The position numbers and the translations under genes are program-made. From assembly GCA_021732215.1 (NCBI GenBank), contig JAKFVL010000003.1, positions 1 to 64,000 of the forward strand: DNA of 64,000 nt, in the 5' to 3' direction. Positions 33,372-42,328 of this stretch are shown here, one piece after another (position 1 is the first letter of the stretch; every line of letters starts with the position of its first letter). This stretch comes from Hyphomicrobiales bacterium. Its GTDB lineage: Bacteria > Pseudomonadota > Alphaproteobacteria > Rhizobiales > Xanthobacteraceae. The notes under the pieces were generated by a model, which had not been told where the DNA came from, ran no database searches, and saw only the letters and a program-made list of their open reading frames with translations.

Positions 33372-34415
33372 ATGCACATAATCTACGCTCCAAACGTACG
33401 TGGAGGCGGCGGTTTGGTGTTGTTGCAAGCTTTGCTTTCGGGCTGGAAGGGGCCATCGCGGCTGCACGCGATATTGGACAGCAGAGCGCAGCCAAAGATC
33501 AATCTGACTATCGATGTCGATGTGCATTGGGTCAATCCGGGCCTGTCCGGCCGCTTGCAGGCCGAGCGGACGCTTCAGCGCGCCGCGCGCGGCGGAGATT
33601 GTGTTCTATGCTTTCATGGCTTGCCGCCCATGATGGCTATCAATCGGCCCGGCGCACACGTTGCGGTGTTCGTGCAAAATCGTCTCGTTGTCGAGCGCGG
33701 CCCGCTCCGCGGCTACCCGCTGCACGTCCGGTTGCGGATTTTGATGGAACGTTTCCTGTTCCGCTCGCGGATTTCGCGTGTCGATGACATCATCGTTCAG
33801 GGACAGGGCATGCAGCGAGAACTCGTTGCCTTGCTCGGCGCCCGGCATGGCATGCCGCGCATTCATGTGCGCCCGTTTGCGGCTCCGATACTCCCCGGTG
33901 CGGCCGACTCCACAAAGCGCTTCGACTTCATCTATCCGGCGTCTGGCGACGTTCACAAGAATCACGCGAAACTGATCGAGGCATGGGAATGCTTGAGGAG
34001 AGAAGGCCTCGCGCCTAGCCTTGCGCTGACGCTCGGAGCGCAGGACCGGTTGCTTTGGGACAGGCTTCACGCACGTGCGCGTTCGGCGGGTCTGAATATC
34101 TTCAATCTTGGCAGCGTCGATCGCAACGCCATCATGGAGGCATACGGGCAAGCAAAAGCACTCCTGTTTCCGTCGACGATTGAATCGTTCGGATTGCCGC
34201 TGATCGAAGCGGCGGCTATCGGACTGCCGATTGTTGCGAGTGAACTCGATTTCGTCCGCGACGTCTGCGAGCCGGTTGAGTCGTTCGATCCGGCCTCTGC
34301 GGTTTCGATCGCGCGTGCGGTCAAGCGTTTTCTCAAGCAGCCGGAGAAGCGGGTAGATGTTGTCTCACCCGAGATGTTCTGGGCGGCGTTGATGGCTGGT
34401 CAAACGCGATCATGA
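33372..34415 (+). CDS. Glycosyltransferase, GT4 family
   Basis: A 347-residue GT-B transferase. MHIIYAPNVRGGGGLVLLQ opens with a glycine-rich loop typical of a GT4 subgroup that lacks a long acceptor domain. FIYPASGDVHKNHAKLIEAW is the KN(H)-type donor loop, and LFPSTIESFGLPLIEAAAIG is the EX7E motif with both glutamates. ATG of the WbuB-like gene overlaps its stop by four bases. Sugar unknown. Confidence 0.85.
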   Translation: MHIIYAPNVRGGGGLVLLQALLSGWKGPSRLHAILDSRAQPKINLTIDVDVHWVNPGLSGRLQAERTLQRAARGGDCVLCFHGLPPMMAINRPGAHVAVFVQNRLVVERGPLRGYPLHVRLRILMERFLFRSRISRVDDIIVQGQGMQRELVALLGARHGMPRIHVRPFAAPILPGAADSTKRFDFIYPASGDVHKNHAKLIEAWECLRREGLAPSLALTLGAQDRLLWDRLHARARSAGLNIFNLGSVDRNAIMEAYGQAKALLFPSTIESFGLPLIEAAAIGLPIVASELDFVRDVCEPVESFDPASAVSIARAVKRFLKQPEKRVDVVSPEMFWAALMAGQTRS

Positions 34416-35656
34416 ACGTTCTGATTGTCAGTCAGCATTTTTGGCCGGAGAGCTTTCGCATCAACATGATCGCTGCGGCATTGAGCGATGCCGGGTGCAA
34501 GGTCACCGTCTTGACCGGTCAGCCAAACTATCCCGACGGTCGGATATTTCCCGGGTATCGGGCATGGAGCACGGCGATCGAAAGCCATCAATCCGGATAC
34601 TCGATTGTGCGGGTGCCGATTGTTCCGCGCGGGTCTGCCAGCTCCATCCGCCTTGTCTTGAACTATCTTTCTTTCGTCGCATCGTCCACGACGATCGGTT
34701 ATTGGCGCATGCGCAAACGACCCGCCGACGTCGTGTTTGTGTATGGCAATTCCCCAATTCTACAGGCTCTGACCGGAATTTTCTTTCGCGCGACGAAACG
34801 CGTGCCGCTCGTGCTCTGGGTGCAGGATCTGTGGCCGGAGAGTCTCACCTCTACAGGGCATGTCCGCAACTCTCTGCTGCTCGGCGGCATCAAGAGGATG
34901 GTCGCATGGGTCTATCGGCACTGCGATCTGATACTTGCGCAGTCGCGCAGTTTCGTGACTGAGGTCAGAACCATGTCGGGCACTGTGCCCGTCGAGTACT
35001 ATCCCAATCCGGGAGACGTCGAGTCGGTTTTCCCTGAAGCCGCCGGCCGGGAGAGCGCGGCGCTACCGTCCGGATTTAACGTCACCTTTGGCGGCAATCT
35101 GGGCACGGTTCAATCGGTCGAAACCATTCTTGATGCTGCTGCTTACCTTCGCCCGGACGCGCAGGTGAATCTCGTTATCCTCGGGAGCGGTAGTCGCTTC
35201 GGTTGGACCAAGGAACAGGTCGAGGCGCGTTCGCTTCGAAACGTCCATTTGCTGGGCCGGGTCGAACCTCAAGTGGCTATTGATGCGATGGCCCGGAGCG
35301 ACGCGCTTTTGATTACGCTGAATGATGGCGAAGGCCTCAACAAGACCATTCCCAGCAAGCTCGTGACCTATCTGGGCGCCGGACGGCCGATCATTGCCTC
35401 TATGAATGGGGAAGCCGCGGATATAGTAAGATCGTCCGGAGCCGGTCTTGTCTGCGAAGCTCAGAATGCGCGAGCTCTCGCGGACATTATCCTTCAACTC
35501 AAAGCAATGCCAGGGCCAGCGCGCGATGTGATGGGGGCTGCTGGCCGGCGCTGGTATGATGAGCATTTCGATTTGACGAAGTTGACCAGGACCTTGATCG
35601 GCCATTTCGAGACAGCCATCCGGAAAGCCGGGGATTCGCGAAAGGTTGCCGAATGA
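34412..35656 (+). CDS. WbuB-like glycosyltransferase, probable L-FucNAc transferase
   Basis: A 414-residue GT4 enzyme. LIVSQHFWPESFRINMIAAAL and VTVLTGQPNYPDGR form the WbuB/WcaI-type opening; VLWVQDLWPESL is another hallmark. The donor half shows GGNLGTVQSVETILDAA and IPSKLVTYLGAGRPIIAS. In Escherichia coli O26 and relatives WbuB transfers N-acetyl-L-fucosamine and is encoded beside FnlA, FnlB and FnlC. Here the same three genes follow at once with overlaps, so that substrate is likely. Confidence 0.82.
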   Translation: MNVLIVSQHFWPESFRINMIAAALSDAGCKVTVLTGQPNYPDGRIFPGYRAWSTAIESHQSGYSIVRVPIVPRGSASSIRLVLNYLSFVASSTTIGYWRMRKRPADVVFVYGNSPILQALTGIFFRATKRVPLVLWVQDLWPESLTSTGHVRNSLLLGGIKRMVAWVYRHCDLILAQSRSFVTEVRTMSGTVPVEYYPNPGDVESVFPEAAGRESAALPSGFNVTFGGNLGTVQSVETILDAAAYLRPDAQVNLVILGSGSRFGWTKEQVEARSLRNVHLLGRVEPQVAIDAMARSDALLITLNDGEGLNKTIPSKLVTYLGAGRPIIASMNGEAADIVRSSGAGLVCEAQNARALADIILQLKAMPGPARDVMGAAGRRWYDEHFDLTKLTRTLIGHFETAIRKAGDSRKVAE

Positions 35657-36525
35657 CGGCCGCGCGGCAAAAAACGGTTCTGGTGCTGGGGGCGACCGGA
35701 ATGCTGGGCAACGCGCTGTTCCGGCATCTCTCGGCCAGCAAGGATTTTCGCGTTTTCGGATCGGTGAGGTCGGATCGCTTGGCTCGCCTGCTGCCGGCCG
35801 CATTGCAAGCGTCGCTGATCGGCGGGGTCGATGTCGAAAACGCCGATAGCCTGATAAGTCTGTTTGATCGCGTGAATCCGGATATCGTCGTCAACTGCAT
35901 CGGTCTCGTCAAACAGCTCAAGGACGCCGACGATCCACTTGTCGCCGTGCCGATCAATACGCTGTTGCCTCACAGGCTGGCCCGCATCTGCGCGACACGA
36001 TCCGCCCGGTTGATTCACATGAGCACGGATTGCGTGTTCGATGGCAGGAGAGGCGGATATGTCGAGTCGGATTTCCCCGATGCGGCCGATCTCTACGGCC
36101 GTTCCAAGCTGTTGGGCGAAGTGGACTATCCTCATGCGGTCACGCTTCGCACCTCGATCATCGGGCATGAGCTGGATTCCGCTGTCGGACTGATCGAATG
36201 GTTTCTGAACAGCGAGAAAAAGATCGATGGCTTCACCCGGGCCGTCTTCTCCGGGTTGCCCACCGTCGAGATCAGCGAGATCATTCGTGACCGCGTCATT
36301 CCGACCGCTGATCTGCGCGGGGTCTATCACGTCGCCGCCAGCGCCATCAGCAAATACGATCTGCTGCAACTCGTTGCGAAAGTGTATGGCAAGAAAATCG
36401 AGATAGTGCCGAAGGCCGAGTTTGCGATCGATCGATCTCTGAGGGCTGACCGATTTCACGCCGCTACGGGATATCAAGCGCCTGACTGGCCGACTCTGAT
36501 TGAGAAAATGCACGCGTTCGGTTAA
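35653..36525 (+). CDS. UDP-2-acetamido-2,6-dideoxy-hexulose reductase (FnlB/WbjC-like)
   Basis: A 290-residue RmlD-type reductase. VLVLGATGMLGNALFRHL binds the cofactor; MSTDCVFDGRRGGY, then DLYGRSKLLGEV carries Y-xxx-K. NCIGLVKQLKDADDP is typical of the FnlB/WbjC branch rather than dTDP-rhamnose RmlD. It catalyses reduction at C4 in UDP-L-FucNAc synthesis, between the FnlA and FnlC steps. ATG overlaps the WbuB-like stop; 23 bp separate it from the FnlA-like gene. Confidence 0.82.
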   Translation: MTAARQKTVLVLGATGMLGNALFRHLSASKDFRVFGSVRSDRLARLLPAALQASLIGGVDVENADSLISLFDRVNPDIVVNCIGLVKQLKDADDPLVAVPINTLLPHRLARICATRSARLIHMSTDCVFDGRRGGYVESDFPDAADLYGRSKLLGEVDYPHAVTLRTSIIGHELDSAVGLIEWFLNSEKKIDGFTRAVFSGLPTVEISEIIRDRVIPTADLRGVYHVAASAISKYDLLQLVAKVYGKKIEIVPKAEFAIDRSLRADRFHAATGYQAPDWPTLIEKMHAFG

Positions 36526-36548
36526 CGAGCGACAACCGGGACCGATCA

Positions 36549-37559
36549 ATGTTCAAGGATAAGACGCTTCTCATTACCGGCGGCACCGGATCATTTGGAA
36601 ACGCCGTTCTCAAGAGTTTTCTTGAAACGGAGTTTGCCGAGATCCGGATTTTCAGCCGCGACGAAAGCAAGCAGCACGATATGCGCTCGCGGCTGAACAA
36701 TCAGCGTGTCAAGTTCTTCATCGGCGATGTCAGGAATTACGATTCGGTGACCGATGTCATGCGGGGCGTCGATTACGTATTTCATGCGGCTGCGCTAAAG
36801 CAAGTGCCGAGTTGCGAGTTTTTTCCGATCGAAGCCGTTCGCACCAATATTCTCGGAGCCGAGAACGTGATGCGGGCGGCGATCGAGCACGAAGTAAAGC
36901 GATGCGTCGTTCTCAGCACCGACAAGGCCGTCTATCCCATCAATGCAATGGGCATGTCGAAGGCGATGATGGAGAAGGTGATGGTCGCCATGGCGCGCCA
37001 TGCTCATTCCGGAAGCACGGTGCTTTGCGCGACACGGTACGGCAACGTCATGGCATCGCGTGGATCGGTGATCCCGTTGTTCCTCGAGCAGTTGAAAAGC
37101 GGAAAGCCGCTGACGATTACCGATCCGAACATGACGCGCTTTCTCATGTCTCTAAAGGAATCGGTCCAGCTCGTGTTGCATGCTTTTCAGCACGCGGAGC
37201 CCGGCGACATATTTGTCCAGCAGGCTCCGGCATCGACGGTTGGCGATCTGGCGCTCGCCATGCGCGAATATCTCGGCTTGAAGAATGAGATCAATGTAAT
37301 CGGCACGCGGCATGGCGAGAAGCTTTATGAAACGCTGGTGTCGCGAGAGGAAATGGCGGTGGCGCACGATATCGGCGGCTATTACCGTATTCCGGCAGAT
37401 ATGAGAGATCTGAATTACAACAGTTTCTTCGTCGAAGGCGATCCCGAAGTCTCCAAACGGGAGGATTACACTTCTCACAACACCAGACGCCTCGATGTCG
37501 AGGGTGTCAAAGCGGTGCTTAGAACTCTGGACATCATGCAGGACGCCGCGAATGCTTAA
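36549..37559 (+). CDS. UDP-GlcNAc 4,6-dehydratase/5- and 3-epimerase (FnlA/WbjB-like)
   Basis: A 336-residue SDR of the Polysacc_synt_2/CapD type without membrane domains. GGTGSFGNAV binds NADP; STDKAVYPINAMGMSK (123-138) contains D125-K126 and the Met-xxx-Lys (134-138) that replaces Tyr-xxx-Lys in inverting 4,6-dehydratases such as FlaA1 and WbjB. RDESKQHDMR and FHAAALKQVPSCEFFP are further FnlA hallmarks. First step from UDP-GlcNAc to UDP-L-FucNAc. It is flanked by FnlB and FnlC-like genes in the conserved setting. Confidence 0.85.
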   Translation: MFKDKTLLITGGTGSFGNAVLKSFLETEFAEIRIFSRDESKQHDMRSRLNNQRVKFFIGDVRNYDSVTDVMRGVDYVFHAAALKQVPSCEFFPIEAVRTNILGAENVMRAAIEHEVKRCVVLSTDKAVYPINAMGMSKAMMEKVMVAMARHAHSGSTVLCATRYGNVMASRGSVIPLFLEQLKSGKPLTITDPNMTRFLMSLKESVQLVLHAFQHAEPGDIFVQQAPASTVGDLALAMREYLGLKNEINVIGTRHGEKLYETLVSREEMAVAHDIGGYYRIPADMRDLNYNSFFVEGDPEVSKREDYTSHNTRRLDVEGVKAVLRTLDIMQDAANA

Positions 37560-38676
37560 GGTCATGACAATCGTCGGCACGCGGCCGGAGACTATCCGGC
37601 TCTCGCGGGTGATCGCGAAGCTCGATCAGCATACCAGGCACATTCTTGTTCATACCGGCCAAAACTACGACTACGAACTCAACGAGCTTTTCTTCAAGCA
37701 GTTGCAGATCAGGAAGCCGGACGCCTTTCTGGATGCAGCCGGAAAAAATGCTGCCGAGACAATTGGCCGTGTCATTATCAACATCGATGGGTTGCTCGAG
37801 AGCCATTCGCCCGATGCGGTCCTGATTCTAGGAGATACGAACAGCTGCCTTGCAGCAATCGCCGCCAAGCGGCGCAAGATTCCCGTCTTTCATATGGAAG
37901 CCGGCAACCGCTGTTTTGATTTTCGGGTGCCGGAAGAAATCAACCGGCGCATTGTCGATCACACCGCGGATATCAACCTGACTTACAGCGCGATCGCCCG
38001 GGAATATCTGCTGCGGGAGGGGTTGCCGCCGGATCAGGTGATCGTCACCGGCAGCCCGATGCAGGAGATTATTCAGTACTATCGGCAGGGCATCGACAGC
38101 TCGAACATTCTGTCGGAGCTGAAACTCCAGCGGCACGGATATTTCCTCGCAAGTTTCCATCGCGAAGAGAATGTCGACGACCCTGAGCGGCTGAAGCAGG
38201 TGGTCGTCATCTGGAACGCGCTTGCCGGGAAATACCGGCGTCCGGTGATTGTCTCGACACATCCCCGTACACGAAAGCGGCTCGACAGTTTGGATCTAAA
38301 AACCGATCCGCTTGTAGCCTTCCACAAGCCGTTTGGCTTTCTCGATTACATCAAGTTGCAGATCGAGGCTTCGGCGGTTCTGTCCGACAGCGGAACCATC
38401 ACGGAAGAGTCGTCGATCCTGAACTTTCCAGCCCTGAATATGCGCGAGGTTCAGGAGCGGCCGGAGGGTTTCGAGGAGGGCGCGGTGATGTTTGTGGGCC
38501 TGAGTGTCGAGCGGACAATGCAGGCGTTGAGCATTCTCGAAAGCCAGCCGCGCGGCGCGGATCGGGCTCTGCGCCTGGTGCAGGATTATTCGGCGGACAA
38601 CGTGTCGGAAAAGATCGTGCGAATTATTCTGAGCTACACGGATTTCGTGCGGCGCCGGGTCTGGTCGATGATCTGA
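37552..38676 (+). CDS. Non-hydrolysing UDP-sugar 2-epimerase (FnlC/WbjD-like)
   Basis: A 374-residue WecB-type epimerase. TIVGTRPETIRLSRVI is the N-terminal block, HTGQNYDYELNELFF and FHMEAGNRCFDFRVPEEINRR the middle, and SDSGTITEESSIL the nucleotide-binding block. The HMEAGNRCFD(F/L)xVPEE form belongs to the FnlC/Cap5G branch, which makes UDP-L-FucNAc from UDP-L-PneNAc. Start at 37552 overlaps the FnlA-like stop. Last gene of the operon; its 3' end overlaps a converging gene by 43 bp. Confidence 0.85.
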   Translation: MLKVMTIVGTRPETIRLSRVIAKLDQHTRHILVHTGQNYDYELNELFFKQLQIRKPDAFLDAAGKNAAETIGRVIINIDGLLESHSPDAVLILGDTNSCLAAIAAKRRKIPVFHMEAGNRCFDFRVPEEINRRIVDHTADINLTYSAIAREYLLREGLPPDQVIVTGSPMQEIIQYYRQGIDSSNILSELKLQRHGYFLASFHREENVDDPERLKQVVVIWNALAGKYRRPVIVSTHPRTRKRLDSLDLKTDPLVAFHKPFGFLDYIKLQIEASAVLSDSGTITEESSILNFPALNMREVQERPEGFEEGAVMFVGLSVERTMQALSILESQPRGADRALRLVQDYSADNVSEKIVRIILSYTDFVRRRVWSMI

Positions 38677-39620
38677 GGCGGGATGGATTTGGGCGACGTT
38701 TTCTCCTTGCTCAGAATCCATACCAGGCCGCCGATCAAGCCGACGAAAAACACGACGGCGCCGTAAAGCAGCGAAATGTTGACGCCGTCAGTCTGCGGAA
38801 GCTGCGCGTAACCGAACGCAACCATCATTGCCGTCTCGCGCACGCCCCATCCGGCGATGGCGATCGGCAACATGGTGATGAGTACGACCGGCGGGATAAG
38901 CAGGAATAACTGATCAGCCGTAATCGGTGCATTGATCGAGAGCGCCACACACCATCCGACGACCGGAGTGAGGACATGAATCAGGACCGAGAGCATGATA
39001 ATTTGCGGGCCGGTGCGTAAATTGAAGAGAACGCGCCGTGCAATCGTGGAGCAATTGTAAAAATGATGCGTGAGCCACCAGCGCTTCAGAAATGACCAGC
39101 GTATCAGCCCAAGCAGCAGGAATCCCACGCCGGCGCCCAGAGCCAGGCAATCGATCAGCAACAACGCGATCCGTCCCTGTGGATCGGCAATCAGTCCGAG
39201 GCTCCAGGGCAGGCTGGTCACCACGACAAGCGCGAGAGCAATCAAGCCGATGGCGCGATCGACAAACACCGAGTACGTCGCATTGCGCCAGTCCACGCCG
39301 GTGTTCTTGACCAGCCAGAGACGCATCGCGTCTCCGCCGATGCTGGAAGGCAACACCTGATTGAAGAACGCTCCGATCATGTTGAAGCGCATGGCTTGAC
39401 TCGGCATCAGTGGAGCATCGCATGCTGCGCTAATCTTGCGCCATCGCACTGCTGCCAGAAAGGTCTGGCAAACCGCAACCGCGACCGCCAGCACGAGCCA
39501 TCCGGCCTCGCCGAACTTGAGCCGTAGCCACAAGTTCTGGAGGTCGACTTTCCGCAACACGAAATACAGCAATACCGCGGAAACTGCGATTTTCAGGATG
39601 AGAAAGAAGGTTTGTCGCAT
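38634..39620 (-). CDS. Flippase-like (lysylphosphatidylglycerol synthase TM-type, UPF0104) membrane protein
   Basis: A 328-residue protein with about eight membrane segments and the family hallmarks RWRKISAA, NMIGAFFNQVLPSSIGGDAMR and VFVDRAIGLIAL. It lacks the soluble lysyl-transfer domain of MprF, so it is the small AglD/UPF0104 type, often encoded near glycan clusters and thought to move lipids. ATG at 39620 gives a clean N-terminal helix (MRQTFFLILKIAVSA); the frame is open for 26 more codons upstream. Transcribed against the operon, and overlapping it tail to tail at 38634-38676. Confidence 0.8.
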   Translation of the reverse strand: MRQTFFLILKIAVSAVLLYFVLRKVDLQNLWLRLKFGEAGWLVLAVAVAVCQTFLAAVRWRKISAACDAPLMPSQAMRFNMIGAFFNQVLPSSIGGDAMRLWLVKNTGVDWRNATYSVFVDRAIGLIALALVVVTSLPWSLGLIADPQGRIALLLIDCLALGAGVGFLLLGLIRWSFLKRWWLTHHFYNCSTIARRVLFNLRTGPQIIMLSVLIHVLTPVVGWCVALSINAPITADQLFLLIPPVVLITMLPIAIAGWGVRETAMMVAFGYAQLPQTDGVNISLLYGAVVFFVGLIGGLVWILSKEKTSPKSIPPQIIDQTRRRTKSV

Positions 39621-39822
39621 TGCGGGGTCGTCTTCGCGGTCTGACTGCTTTGATGTGGGTGCGTGGGTCCAGCCAGCCGAGCCGGTACGATGTCCCATCT
39701 GTTATAGCAACAGTTCTCGCGTCTGTGCCAATCGGGTATGCGGCGTCACGCAGGTAGGATAAAGAGGCGCCGGGCGGCGGTTCCCGAAGGCCGCTCGATC
39801 GGGCAAGGCATTGGCAAGATAG

Positions 39823-40833
39823 ATGTCTGACGCAGTACTTATCACTGGCGCTGCCGGCTTCATCGGCTTTCATGTGGCGCAGCGCTTGCTGCAAGCCGGC
39901 CGAAAGGTTGTCGGCGTCGATAGCCTGAACGATTATTACGATCCGAGCCTGAAGGAAGCCCGCCTTTCGATGCTCAGGAACGATCCGTCGTTCTCATTCG
40001 TCAAACTCGATCTCGCGGATCGGGCCGCGACCGCCGATCTGTTCGCGCATCGTTTTCCGCATGTGATCCATCTGGCGGCGCAGGCTGGCGTTCGCTATTC
40101 GATCGAGAATCCGAACGCCTATATCGACGCGAATCTCGCAGGCTTCACGAATGTGCTGGAAGGCTGCCGCCACAATTCCTGCCGGCATTTGCTGTTTGCA
40201 TCGTCGTCATCCGTCTATGGCGCGAACACCAAGCTGCCGTTCGCCGTGCATGACAACGTTGATCACCCAATCAGTCTGTATGCGGCAACGAAGAAAGCCA
40301 ACGAGCTGATGGCCCACGCCTACAGCCATCTCTATAGGTTGCCTGCGACAGGTCTTCGCTTTTTCACCGTCTATGGCCCGTGGGGCCGGCCGGACATGGC
40401 CATGTATATTTTTGCCAAAGCGATCGTCGAGGGGCAGCCCATCAAGCTGTTCAACCACGGCAACATGCGGCGTGACTTTACGTATGTAGATGACGTGAGC
40501 GAAGCGATGCTGCGCCTTGTCGATCGGCCGCCGCAAGGCGATCCGAAATGGTCGGGCGCAAAGCCCGACCCGTCGAGCAGCCTGGCGCCGTGGAAGATCT
40601 ACAACATCGGCAACAACAAACCCGAAGAATTGCTGCATGTGGCCGCGTTGCTTGAGAAAGAATTCGGCAAATCCGCCCGTCGTGAAATGCTGCCGATGCA
40701 GCCGGGTGACGTTCCGGAAACCTACGCGGACATCGACGATTTGGCACGCGACGTCGGGTTTCGCCCGGGCACCAGCGCGGAAGAGGGCATTGCCCGTTTC
40801 GCCGCGTGGTATCGCGATTACCACAAAAAGTAA
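39823..40833 (+). CDS. UDP-glucuronate 4-epimerase-like SDR
   Basis: A 336-residue extended SDR. ITGAAGFIGFHVA binds NAD, VDSLNDYYDPSLKEARL is the insertion typical of UDP-glucuronate 4-epimerases (LpsL/Cap1J type), FASSSSVYGANTKLPF and Y-xxx-K (SLYAATK) follow, and FFTVYGPWGRPDMA is a strong family signature. Product: UDP-galacturonate, a common acidic sugar of rhizobial LPS and capsule. It starts a new rightward unit, 202 bp from the divergent flippase-like gene, and lies six bases before manC. Confidence 0.85.
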   Translation: MSDAVLITGAAGFIGFHVAQRLLQAGRKVVGVDSLNDYYDPSLKEARLSMLRNDPSFSFVKLDLADRAATADLFAHRFPHVIHLAAQAGVRYSIENPNAYIDANLAGFTNVLEGCRHNSCRHLLFASSSSVYGANTKLPFAVHDNVDHPISLYAATKKANELMAHAYSHLYRLPATGLRFFTVYGPWGRPDMAMYIFAKAIVEGQPIKLFNHGNMRRDFTYVDDVSEAMLRLVDRPPQGDPKWSGAKPDPSSSLAPWKIYNIGNNKPEELLHVAALLEKEFGKSARREMLPMQPGDVPETYADIDDLARDVGFRPGTSAEEGIARFAAWYRDYHKK

Positions 40834-40839
40834 CGGCTC

Positions 40840-42249
40840 ATGACACGCATCATTCCACTGATCATGTGTGGCGGCGCGGGAACGCGGCTCTGGCCGGCAT
40901 CGCGCGAAGGCCGTCCGAAACAGTTTCTGCCGCTGTTCGGCGTGCGTTCGACGTTTCAGGATACGTTGTTGCGCGTCAGCGATCCCGCGTTGTTTGATCG
41001 TGCGATCGTCATCACGAATAACGCCTACCGCTTTATGGTTCGCGAGCAGCTTGCGGAGATCGGCCTTGAAGCCGATGTCTTGCTTGAGCCCGCTCGTCGC
41101 GATTCCGGTCCCGCCATCGTTGCTGGCGCTTCATTCGCGCAAGCGCGGACGTCCGATGCCATTGTGCTCGCTCTTGCCGCCGATCACGTCGTTCAGGACA
41201 ATGCCGCTTTCGTCCAGGCGTGCCGGAAGGGTCTTGCGTCAGCGGTCGCCGGGCGCATCGTCACCTTCGGTGTGCCGCCTGAGCGTCCTGCGACGGAGTA
41301 CGGCTACATTCGTCCGGGTGAAGCGATTGACGGCGATGTCAGGTCGGTCGCCAGGTTTGTCGAAAAGCCTGATCCCGCGACGGCGGAGGTCTACCTCAAG
41401 GAAGGCTATCTCTGGAACAGCGGCAACTTCATGTTTCGCGCCGGCATGCTGCTCGACGAATACCGCCGCGTCGATGCTGAAAGTGTCGAGACCCTGAGCG
41501 CCTCGGTCAGCAATGCGGGCAACGATCTCGGTTTCGTCACACTCGACACCAAGGCGTTCTCACAGGCCAGGCCGATCTCGATCGACTACGCCGTGATGGA
41601 AAAGACGTCTCAGGCTGCCGTGGTGCCGGTATCCTGCGGGTGGTCCGATGTCGGCACCTGGCATGCGGTCTGGGAACTGTCGAAGAAAGATGCCAACGGC
41701 AACGCCGCGCAAGGCGCAGCGGTGTTCGAAGATTCGCGCAATTGCAATGTCGCTACCGACAAACTGCTGGTCGCGCTCGAAGGCGTCGACGATCTCGTCG
41801 TGGTGGCGACGCAGGACGCCGTGCTGGTATCGCGGCAAAAGGATGCCAACGGTCTGAAACGGCTGGTGACGAAACTGAAGAGTGTCGCGCCGCAGGTGAC
41901 AGAGGACCACCTCAAAGTTCATCGCCCGTGGGGCTCGTACCAGTCGCTCGACACTGGCGAGCGCCATCAGGTCAAGCGGATTGTCGTCAAGGCGGGCGGG
42001 CGTCTGTCGCTGCAAAAGCACCATCACCGCTCCGAGCATTGGATTGTTGTCCGTGGCGCTGCGCTGGTTACGGTGAACGACGTGCAGAAAATGGTTCACG
42101 AAAACGAATCGATCTACATTCCGATCGGTTCGGTGCATCGCCTGGAAAATCCGGGCAAGATTTCGCTGGAATTGATCGAGGTCCAGACCGGCAGCTATCT
42201 CGGCGAAGACGATATCATTCGCATCGACGACGATTATCATCGCTCCTGA
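40840..42249 (+). CDS. manC: Mannose-1-phosphate guanylyltransferase / mannose-6-phosphate isomerase
   Basis: A 469-residue bifunctional enzyme of the ManC/AlgA/XanB type. CGGAGTRLWPASREGRPKQF is the pyrophosphorylase signature; FVEKPDPATAEVYL holds the sugar-phosphate site. Residues about 350-469 are the cupin isomerase domain with RPWGSYQSLDTG, QKHHHRSEHW (metal His residues) and VHRLENPG. It supplies GDP-mannose and may feed other GDP sugars, although the GDP route to legionaminate uses the PtmE-like enzyme. The next gene begins 79 bp downstream. Confidence 0.9.
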   Translation: MTRIIPLIMCGGAGTRLWPASREGRPKQFLPLFGVRSTFQDTLLRVSDPALFDRAIVITNNAYRFMVREQLAEIGLEADVLLEPARRDSGPAIVAGASFAQARTSDAIVLALAADHVVQDNAAFVQACRKGLASAVAGRIVTFGVPPERPATEYGYIRPGEAIDGDVRSVARFVEKPDPATAEVYLKEGYLWNSGNFMFRAGMLLDEYRRVDAESVETLSASVSNAGNDLGFVTLDTKAFSQARPISIDYAVMEKTSQAAVVPVSCGWSDVGTWHAVWELSKKDANGNAAQGAAVFEDSRNCNVATDKLLVALEGVDDLVVVATQDAVLVSRQKDANGLKRLVTKLKSVAPQVTEDHLKVHRPWGSYQSLDTGERHQVKRIVVKAGGRLSLQKHHHRSEHWIVVRGAALVTVNDVQKMVHENESIYIPIGSVHRLENPGKISLELIEVQTGSYLGEDDIIRIDDDYHRS

Positions 42250-42328
42250 GCGTGGACAGGGCGCGTTCCGGTCTTGCCCGAACCATGCCGCGGGCGTAGA
42301 AGCCCCGTCATATGTCCGGAGAGCCCCG

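Noticed and set aside
10863-38676. Wzx/Wzy-dependent assembly
   Set aside because: No flippase or polymerase of those families was found in the operon; the exporter is a Wzm/Wzt pair. MurJ at 45659 is the lipid II flippase.
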